From the NCBI GenBank assembly GCA_034926415.1, contig JAYFRC010000108.1, forward strand, positions 1 to 27,579: a stretch of DNA of 27,579 nucleotides, written 5' to 3'. Positions 22,362-27,579 of the stretch are shown one piece after another. A model generated the notes under the pieces. That model had not been told where the DNA came from. It did no database searches and was given only the letters and a program-made list of their open reading frames with translations. Origin of the DNA: JAYFRC01 sp034926415. GTDB taxonomy: Bacteria; Bacillota; Clostridia; Oscillospirales; Oscillospiraceae. The position numbers and the translations under genes are program-made. The number at the start of each line of letters is the position of its first letter. The first letter of the stretch is position 1.

Positions 22362-25300
22362 ATGAAGAACCTGAAAAAGGTCCTCTCTCTGGTGCTCGCT
22401 CTGGCTATGACCCTCAGCCTTATGACCGTTGCGTTCGGCAGCGTCAAGAAGGCCAGCTCCATGACCAGCTATGACAAGACGAGCTACCAGGAGGCTATGG
22501 ACGTAATGGTCGGCCTGGGCGTTATCGACGGCGTCTCCGGAGACCTGCAGCCCACAGCGAACGTCACCCGCGAGCAGGCGGCCAAGATCATTGCCGTCCT
22601 GCTGGAAGGCACGGATGCCAAAACCATGTACACCACCTCTCAGTATTTCAAGGATGTTCCCGCGACCCGCTGGTCTGCTCCTTACATCGCTTACTGCGTT
22701 GAAAAGGGCATCGTTTCCGGCGTCGGCGCAGGAAAGTTCAACCCGACCGGCAACGTAACCGGCTATCAGTTTGCAAAGATGCTGCTGGTCGCCCTTGGCT
22801 ACGATGCTTCCATCGAGAGCTACACCGGCACCAACTGGGCAGTTAACGTCGCTACCGATGCGACTTCCGCTAAACTGTTCAAAGGTGTCAAGAATGCCAA
22901 CAAAACTGTCGCGGCGACCCGCGAGGAAGTCGCTCAGTACGCTCTGAACCTCCTCAAGGCCACCATGGTTACCTATGACCAGACCGGAACCAGCATCACC
23001 ATAGGCAATACCAGTGTAAACGTCGGCGCTTCCAAGGCTTCCAAGGTTGCAAGCGACGACACCTCAATCAATACCAAGATTAACAAGGGCGATAAGTTCA
23101 CCGACGTCAACGGCGTTACCGGCTACTCCCTCGAGTTCGGCGAGAAGTATTTCTCCGCTGATTCAAGCGTGAAGCTTGCCAAGGCCGCCGACCACGACCG
23201 CCTCATGCGCCCGGCTCACACCTGGAGCATCAAGGACGGCAACATCGGCACCTATGCCGACAGCGCTGACCAGTCCTACGTTCTTGCCAAGAACGGCAAG
23301 AAAGTTGATACCATCCTGACCAACTCCGACTACATGGATTATGACAGCGACGACATCCTCGATTCCGCCGTTATCTACATCAACTCCGTGAAGCAGGATA
23401 CTTATAAGAACGATGCCTCTAGCGACACCCTGCTCGGCGCGGGCGACGTCATCGAAACCTTCACCAATGACGACGACAAGGTCGACACAATTGTTGTCAC
23501 CCGTTATACCGCCGCCAAGATCGACGACCTCGATACCAACCTGTCCTCCACTTACACTAAGAAGGACGCCACCGTCGGTATCACACTGAAATCGGTTGAG
23601 TCAAGCACCGTTCCCTCCAACACTCTGTATGACGCCTACACCGGCGACAGCACGAAGGTTCTTGCCGGCTTTAACGCCAAGACCTACACTGAGGGCACCG
23701 TCATTGCCATCGCTATGAACGGCAACAATGAAGTCCTCGACAGCCATGTCGCTGACGCTATGGAAGGCAGCACCATCAGCTCCTACAACAGCACAGGCGT
23801 CTATGTCGGCGGAACCAAGTATTCGTACGCCGCAACCGCTGCGGGCATAGATCGTGGGGCTTCTCTCGGCGTTGCCGGAAGCGTCTCTTACGACAGCAGC
23901 AACAAGTACAACATTTACACCGACAAGGACGGCTATGTCATCGCAGTTTCCGGAGCCAAGAACTCCATCAAGAACGTCTATTATGTGACCGGCATTTACG
24001 GCACTTCTTCTACCTTCGGCGCGACTTCTTACTACGCTCAGGCCGTCAATGTGACCACCGGCGAAGTCAAAGAGATGCAGCTTGAGAACAGTGGAACTTC
24101 TACTTACGATTCCCACACTAATTACGGTAGTTTCTTTCTTACCGGTAATACCAGCTGGAATCCCGATGTTGCTGGCCTGTACACCATGACCGATAATGTC
24201 GTATATGATGCAGTTGTTACCACTACCAAGGCTTCCAAGGCAGACAACGACAAGTACAACGCATATCCATACTATGGCGACAGCGATTACAGCGTATCCA
24301 TCGCCAAGGATAGCAGCGGCAGTGAGAACAATTACACTGCTCTGGCCGCTGACGTCAAGTCCGATTCGACCGCCGTCAAACTGACAAGCGACAACACAAT
24401 CACTTATACTGGAACTTCTACCCCCAAGCCGACCGTTGCAAGCAAGTACATTGCAAGCGACACCGTCTTCACGGCTGTTGAGGGCGTCAAGTCCGATATA
24501 GCAGCCAAGACCGCTACTGGTTCCATGAAGATGGCAATGGGCGATCCCAAGTTTGCTGCGATCGTATACAAGAGCAGCAGCAACAAGGCCGCGTACGTTG
24601 TCTATGCTGCTTCCGACCTCGGCGGCGCGGTAGGCTCTAGTAACTTTATCTACGTCGACGGTACTCAGAGCTTCACCAAGAACACCACCGATTCCACCAC
24701 CAACGCAAATGTTTACGCGATGAACGACAACTCCAGCGAGAGCATTATAATCGACGGAACCGACAGCTATGCCGGCTTCTATGCTTACAGCACGACCTCC
24801 AAGAATTACTACAAGGTTACGCATAAGACCGGCACCAATATCACCGCTGCTACTGGTATCGACAACAGTACCGACGGCTATGTTGATGATATGTCCGTTA
24901 CCTATTATGACAGCGACAGCAATATCATATCCGGCGACATTGGTAAAATCGACGGCATCAAGTACGGCGACGCCAAGGTCATCGACGTTCGTCCTGCCTC
25001 CGACAAGGAAGTCGACGTCTACACCGACAGCATCACTTCCGTCAACGCGCTGAACAACGCCATGAAGAAGTGCACCGCAAACGGCACAACCAGCGGCGTT
25101 ACCCTCGACGTATATGTCAACGACGGCAAGATAACCTTCATCGCTGTTCAGGTGATTGCAGACGCTGACGGCCTTACGAACGCATCGGCTCCCGTCATTA
25201 CTGGTCAGCCTGTGACTACGGGATCGCCCTACGCTGTAGGCGCGGTTGCAAACGATCTCAGCGTTATCGTTACTCCGCCTGCGTCCGGCTCTCTTAGCTA

Positions 25301-25769
25301 TCAGTGGTACAAGGGCGGAGTTGCAATCTCAGGCGCTACTGGTACAACTTATAAACCCGCTACCGACACTGTCGGCACCACTTCCTACTATTGTGTAGTT
25401 ACCCACACCGATAATAATGTAAGTGGAATAAAGACTGCCACTAGCGAGAGCGACCATGTGAATATCATTGTCAATCCTGTTTACTACACTGTCGAAGGCA
25501 ATGTGAGCGGAACTGCTGCTGCCGTTACCTTCACTGGAGCTACTGGAGCTAACAGCGTACCGGCTAACACCAACGCATCCGTAACCATTGCTCTGAACAC
25601 AGGCACCTATAGCGCAGCGGATGTTACCGTTACCAATGCAGCTACCGGCACCTCCTATGGCACATATAATCTTGCTAGTAACGGCTCTACGAGCGCGACG
25701 ATTACCGTCCCTGTTGCTAGCAGCAATATTGTTCTTAACATTGCTGTAACGTCCGCAACTCCTGCTTAA
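22362..25769 (+). CDS. SLH-domain surface protein, probable S-layer protein
   Basis: This 1135-residue secreted protein begins with a signal peptide (MKNLKKVLSLVLALAMTLSL..., cleavage probably near residue 26). Three S-layer-homology repeats follow at about 38-83, 94-147 and 155-202 (for example YFKDVPATRWSAPYIAYCVEKGIVSGVGAGKFNPTGNVTGYQFAKMLL, split across the second). They anchor such proteins to pyruvylated cell-wall polymers. The large middle is Ser/Thr/Asp/Tyr/Gly-rich beta structure of unknown fold. An Ig-like domain lies near 942-1040 (LSYQWYKGGVAISGATGTTYKP). The frame stays open upstream to 22131, but AAGGAGG stands just before 22362 and the signal peptide starts there. Codon choice is more biased toward C-ending codons than in its neighbours, as expected for an abundant protein. 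Confidence 0.93.
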   Translation: MKNLKKVLSLVLALAMTLSLMTVAFGSVKKASSMTSYDKTSYQEAMDVMVGLGVIDGVSGDLQPTANVTREQAAKIIAVLLEGTDAKTMYTTSQYFKDVPATRWSAPYIAYCVEKGIVSGVGAGKFNPTGNVTGYQFAKMLLVALGYDASIESYTGTNWAVNVATDATSAKLFKGVKNANKTVAATREEVAQYALNLLKATMVTYDQTGTSITIGNTSVNVGASKASKVASDDTSINTKINKGDKFTDVNGVTGYSLEFGEKYFSADSSVKLAKAADHDRLMRPAHTWSIKDGNIGTYADSADQSYVLAKNGKKVDTILTNSDYMDYDSDDILDSAVIYINSVKQDTYKNDASSDTLLGAGDVIETFTNDDDKVDTIVVTRYTAAKIDDLDTNLSSTYTKKDATVGITLKSVESSTVPSNTLYDAYTGDSTKVLAGFNAKTYTEGTVIAIAMNGNNEVLDSHVADAMEGSTISSYNSTGVYVGGTKYSYAATAAGIDRGASLGVAGSVSYDSSNKYNIYTDKDGYVIAVSGAKNSIKNVYYVTGIYGTSSTFGATSYYAQAVNVTTGEVKEMQLENSGTSTYDSHTNYGSFFLTGNTSWNPDVAGLYTMTDNVVYDAVVTTTKASKADNDKYNAYPYYGDSDYSVSIAKDSSGSENNYTALAADVKSDSTAVKLTSDNTITYTGTSTPKPTVASKYIASDTVFTAVEGVKSDIAAKTATGSMKMAMGDPKFAAIVYKSSSNKAAYVVYAASDLGGAVGSSNFIYVDGTQSFTKNTTDSTTNANVYAMNDNSSESIIIDGTDSYAGFYAYSTTSKNYYKVTHKTGTNITAATGIDNSTDGYVDDMSVTYYDSDSNIISGDIGKIDGIKYGDAKVIDVRPASDKEVDVYTDSITSVNALNNAMKKCTANGTTSGVTLDVYVNDGKITFIAVQVIADADGLTNASAPVITGQPVTTGSPYAVGAVANDLSVIVTPPASGSLSYQWYKGGVAISGATGTTYKPATDTVGTTSYYCVVTHTDNNVSGIKTATSESDHVNIIVNPVYYTVEGNVSGTAAAVTFTGATGANSVPANTNASVTIALNTGTYSAADVTVTNAATGTSYGTYNLASNGSTSATITVPVASSNIVLNIAVTSATPA

Positions 25770-25816
25770 GATCAGGTAAAGCTATCAAAAACACCTCTGT
25801 GTTGAGATAAGAAAGC

Positions 25817-25848
25817 AACCCCGCGCCGAAAGGCGCGGGGTTACTTTT
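25817..25848 (+). terminator. Terminator of the SLH-protein gene
   Basis: AACCCCGCGCC (25817-25827) pairs with GGCGCGGGGTT (25832-25842) around a GAAA tetraloop, followed by ACTTTTGCGTTTT. A perfect helix with a stable tetraloop and T-rich tail fits a rho-independent terminator. Confidence 0.88.
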
Positions 25849-25873
25849 GCGTTTTCATTTTGGTTTGTATTTC

Positions 25874-25941
25874 TGCGCGGAGATGCTCATGCCCTATGGG
25901 ACAGCCCTGACCGCCCCGCTTTGCGGCGGCCTCTCCGCGCA
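25874..25941. other. Compact multi-branched inverted-repeat element
   Basis: TGCGCGGAGA (25874-25883) and TCTCCGCGCA (25932-25941) close a 68-base element. Inside are a CCC-TAT-GGG mini-hairpin and a CCGC/GCGG hairpin, so either strand could fold as a three-way junction. It ends five bases beyond the MarR stop codon on the minus strand and has no T-run, so it does not look like a plain terminator. It could be a small structured RNA, an mRNA 3'-end element or a copy of a dispersed repeat. Confidence 0.45.
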
Positions 25942-25946
25942 ATAAA

Positions 25947-26390
25947 CTATTTGCCGAAAAACGCGCTCAGACTGCCTAGTCCCTTTATCAGCGCGTTCAG
26001 CTCCTTATCGCTGAGCTGCGACATTATCCCCGCGACCATATCGCGGTGGAATTTATCGTGCTTCGCTTTCGCCTTTCGGCCCCTGACTGTCGCGGCTATG
26101 CGCACGATGCGCCTGTCCTTTTCGTCGCGCGTGCGGATAAGGCAGCCCTTGTTCTCAAGCGCCGTGACCGACGACGTAAGCGTTCCCGCAGTGACATTGA
26201 GGCTTTTCGCAATTTCCGCCGCGCTGTTGCATCCCGCGTCCTCGGCCGCGCAGACAGCTTCGATAACGTGCATCTCGCGAAGCGTCAAAGCGCCGAATTT
26301 GCTGACGCTCTCCTCCTCCGTGCGAAGTATCTCGTTGAATACGCCGACGAGAAAATCGTTGAGTGCCGCGCCTTTCTGGTTTTCAGTCAC
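25947..26390 (-). CDS. MarR-family transcriptional regulator
   Basis: This 147-residue winged-helix repressor has the MarR core: TLREMHVIEAVCAAEDAGCNSAAEIAKSLNVTAGTLTSSVTALENKGCLIRTRDEKDRRIVRIAAT, with the recognition helix at TAGTLTSSVTALENKG and the DRR wing. I choose the GTG at 26390 because AGGAGG (26399-26404) lies 8 bases upstream; a TTG two codons earlier is too close to that site. It has its own promoter inside the space after degV. Lying next to a DegV fatty-acid-binding gene whose promoter carries FabT-like palindromes, it may regulate fatty-acid uptake or synthesis (inference); FabT itself is a MarR protein. Confidence 0.9.
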   Translation of the reverse strand: MTENQKGAALNDFLVGVFNEILRTEEESVSKFGALTLREMHVIEAVCAAEDAGCNSAAEIAKSLNVTAGTLTSSVTALENKGCLIRTRDEKDRRIVRIAATVRGRKAKAKHDKFHRDMVAGIMSQLSDKELNALIKGLGSLSAFFGK

Positions 26391-26413
26391 TGTCAACGCC
26401 TCCTTTTGGCAAT

Positions 26414-26443
26414 ATTATACTCGCGCCCGCGTATCGGTGTCAA
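26414..26443 (-). promoter_or_regulatory. Promoter of the MarR gene
   Basis: On the minus strand TTGACA (26443-26438) and TATAAT (26419-26414) are 18 bases apart. The start falls near 26407, giving a leader of under 20 bases. No TTTGA-N3-TCAAA palindrome is present here, in contrast to the degV promoter. Confidence 0.82.
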
Positions 26444-26453
26444 AGCCTTTGCG

Positions 26454-27290
26454 TCATTCCTCGAAATACGCCACGCCGAACGCGCCCGACCCGGTGTGCG
26501 TACCGATTACCGAGCCTATGACGCTTTCAACGACAGGGCATGCCGCGGAGGAAATGGCCTCGGATTCAATAAACGCGTCCATGTTTGCTCGCTCGCCCGC
26601 GTAACCGCAGACCATGGACGCTCCCGGCTTCGGCGGAAACGCGCGGAGCTTCCCGGCAATCAGCACGAACGCGCCTTTTCTCCCGCGCGCTTTTCCGGCG
26701 ACGGTCAGTTCCCCATTTGTGAGACAGATCACCGGCGTAACGCCGAGCAGCGTGCCCGCCGCGCTTGCCGCGGCCGAGAGCCGCCCGCCCATACGGAGAT
26801 ACCTCAGCGTCGCTACCATCGCGTATATGCGTACTTTTCCGGCGAGAGCGTCAAGCGTCTGCGCCATTTCATGCGCCGACATGCCCGCGTCGCGCAGACG
26901 CACGGCCTCCGACACGAGCAGCCGCTCGCCTATGCTGGCCGTCCGGCTGTCGATCACCGTTATGTTCGCATCCGGGAACATCCCTGCGGCGATGAGCGCG
27001 GACTGGCACGTTCCGCTGAGCTTCGACGCAACAAGCACGCAGATTATCTCGTCGCCCGCTTTAGCGTAGGGCGCGAATATCGCGGCAAACGTATCCGGCG
27101 ACGGTTGGGACGTGCGCGGCAGCTCGTCAGCCGACGCAAGGCGCTTATAGAATTCCTCCGCCGTAATGCCTATTCCGTCCATATATACGGCTTCGCCGAA
27201 CGCGACGCTCAGCGGCGCGACGTCTATTTCAAGAGCGCGCGCTTCCTTCTGCCCTATGTCCGAGGCGCTGTCGGTCACTATCCTTATCAC
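26454..27290 (-). CDS. DegV-family fatty-acid-binding protein
   Basis: This 278-residue cytoplasmic protein has the DegV hallmarks: MIRIVTDSASDI at the start, the LPRTSQPSP motif (about 58-66), ASKLSGTCQSA (about 88-98), the MGGRLS loop (about 166-171) and the C-terminal GSVIGTHTGSGAFGVAYF. In characterised members (FakB) these residues hold a fatty acid for phosphorylation by the kinase FakA; the acyl-phosphate then feeds PlsX/PlsY. A PlsY-type gene lies elsewhere in this window (7899). AAAGGA precedes the ATG. Transcription is from a perfect consensus promoter overlapped by a long palindrome, indicating repressor control. No FakA gene is in the window. Confidence 0.93.
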   Translation of the reverse strand: MIRIVTDSASDIGQKEARALEIDVAPLSVAFGEAVYMDGIGITAEEFYKRLASADELPRTSQPSPDTFAAIFAPYAKAGDEIICVLVASKLSGTCQSALIAAGMFPDANITVIDSRTASIGERLLVSEAVRLRDAGMSAHEMAQTLDALAGKVRIYAMVATLRYLRMGGRLSAAASAAGTLLGVTPVICLTNGELTVAGKARGRKGAFVLIAGKLRAFPPKPGASMVCGYAGERANMDAFIESEAISSAACPVVESVIGSVIGTHTGSGAFGVAYFEE

Positions 27291-27320
27291 AATAATATTA
27301 TCCTTTCGGGTGAAAAATTA

Positions 27321-27335
27321 CTTTGAAAGTCAAAG
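27321..27335 (-). promoter_or_regulatory. FabT-like palindrome at the degV transcription start
   Basis: CTTTGA-AAG-TCAAAG is a 15-base inverted repeat located just downstream of the degV -10 box, overlapping or following the start point. Its core TTTGA-N3-TCAAA also lies in the centre of the 27366-27404 palindrome and resembles the published operator of the MarR-family regulator FabT. Confidence 0.6.
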
Positions 27336-27343
27336 TGTTTTAC

Positions 27344-27372
27344 ATTATAGCCGGCCCCGGGGCGCATGTCAA
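27344..27372 (-). promoter_or_regulatory. Consensus sigma-A promoter of degV
   Basis: On the minus strand TTGACA (27372-27367) and TATAAT (27349-27344) are exactly 17 bases apart, a perfect match to consensus. The -35 box is embedded in the edge of the 39-base palindrome. Confidence 0.92.
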
Positions 27373-27404
27373 TATTATTTTGATATTCAAAATAATATTG
27401 ACAT
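27366..27404. promoter_or_regulatory. 39-base palindromic operator overlapping the degV -35 box
   Basis: ATGTCAATATTATTTTGA (27366-27383) is followed by TAT and its exact reverse complement (27387-27404). The centre contains TTTGA-TAT-TCAAA. The site overlaps the -35 box of degV and would block polymerase if bound. The MarR protein encoded just downstream of degV is the nearest candidate. Confidence 0.75.
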
Positions 27405-27467
27405 ACAGCGTTTGACAATCGCGCCGCACGAGATGGCGCGGATTCAACATTCCACGAATTACAGAAT

Positions 27468-27510
27468 AAAAGGCCGCATCCTTTTAGGATGCGGCCTTTT
27501 ATCTTTTTTA
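27468..27510. terminator. Terminator downstream of the tRNA-Gly gene
   Basis: AAAAGGCCGCATCC (27468-27481) pairs perfectly with GGATGCGGCCTTTT (27487-27500) around TTTTA. T-rich sequence follows on plus (ATCTTTTTTATTCTTTTATT), and on minus the helix ends in TTTTATTCTG. It lies 21 bases after the tRNA 3' end and is the natural terminator for that minus-strand transcript. Confidence 0.85.
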
Positions 27511-27521
27511 TTCTTTTATTA

Positions 27522-27579
27522 TGGAGCGGACGACGAGGCTCGGACTCGCTACCTCCACCTTGGCAAGGTGGCGCTCTAC
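27522..27579 (-). tRNA. tRNA-Gly (anticodon GCC), 5' part cut by the window edge
   Basis: Read on the minus strand the sequence gives the D-arm 3' side (GTAGAGCG), the anticodon arm CCACC-TTGCCAA-GGTGG with anticodon GCC, a T arm GCGAG-TCCGAGC-CTCGT, the acceptor 3' strand CGTCCGC, discriminator T and an encoded CCA. About 15-20 bases of the 5' end are outside the window. The T loop reads TCCGAGC instead of the usual TTCGANT, with C at position 55. Confidence 0.9.

Noticed and set aside
23601..24824. 407-codon minus-strand open frame opposite the SLH-protein gene
   Set aside because: It results from the biased codon use of the SLH gene and lacks start signals.
26046..27326. 426-codon plus-strand open frame across the MarR and DegV genes
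   Set aside because: It runs antisense through two recognised genes and is Arg/Ala-rich without motifs.
1..27579. CRISPR array or insertion sequence
   Set aside because: No regularly spaced direct repeats, transposase genes or terminal inverted repeats were seen.

Overview
The window reads as chromosome of an anaerobic, moderately high-GC Firmicute (Clostridia; an Oscillospiraceae-like gut lineage is my inference, not proven here). Supporting signs are near-consensus TTGACA/TATAAT promoters, AGGAGG ribosome binding sites, U-tailed bidirectional terminators, a lysine (L-box) riboswitch, PlsY, DegV, an SLH-domain surface protein and a flavin reductase-rubredoxin fusion. Genes are dense and intergenic spaces carry well-formed regulatory elements. 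I see no insertion sequence, prophage block or CRISPR array.

Layout. 1-7716 (+): a consensus promoter, a lysine riboswitch with its own terminator, then a five-gene peptide-type ABC importer operon (two permeases, two ATPases, one binding lipoprotein), a hairpin, and a YtcJ-type amidohydrolase. 7899-8513 (+): a PlsY-type acyltransferase, convergent with prfC (8602-10182, -) across a shared terminator. 10458-12173 (+): a sigma-54 enhancer-binding protein that converges on a five-gene minus-strand operon (18224 to 12333) encoding a fumarate-reductase-type flavoprotein, a stand-alone 2Fe-2S subunit, an NhaC-type antiporter, an AGCS-type symporter and a short-chain dehydrogenase. That operon begins with a clear -24/-12 promoter and candidate upstream activator sites. 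Divergent from it, behind a sigma-A promoter, lies the flavin reductase-rubredoxin fusion (18739-19371), convergent with a TetR regulator (19443-20027, -).

20221-21956 (+): a small unknown protein and an unusual protein built from two degenerate tyrosine-recombinase-like domains followed by two winged-helix domains. 22362-25769 (+): a large SLH-domain, probable S-layer protein with a structured leader. 25947-27290 (-): a MarR regulator and a DegV-type fatty-acid-binding protein. The degV promoter is a perfect consensus promoter bracketed by two TTTGA-N3-TCAAA palindromes resembling the boxes of the MarR-family fatty-acid regulator FabT. The window ends inside a tRNA-Gly(GCC) gene (-).

How the parts may work together (inference). 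The first operon looks like lysine-repressed uptake of lysine, a lysine analogue or lysine-containing peptides. The sigma-54 block looks like a self-contained inducible module: sensor-activator, uptake by two ion-coupled carriers, an oxidoreductase pair and a dehydrogenase, probably for using an organic or amino acid as anaerobic electron acceptor or carbon source. The right end looks like a local control loop for exogenous fatty-acid use. The most novel items are the sigma-54 redox/transport module and the repurposed tandem recombinase-like protein.
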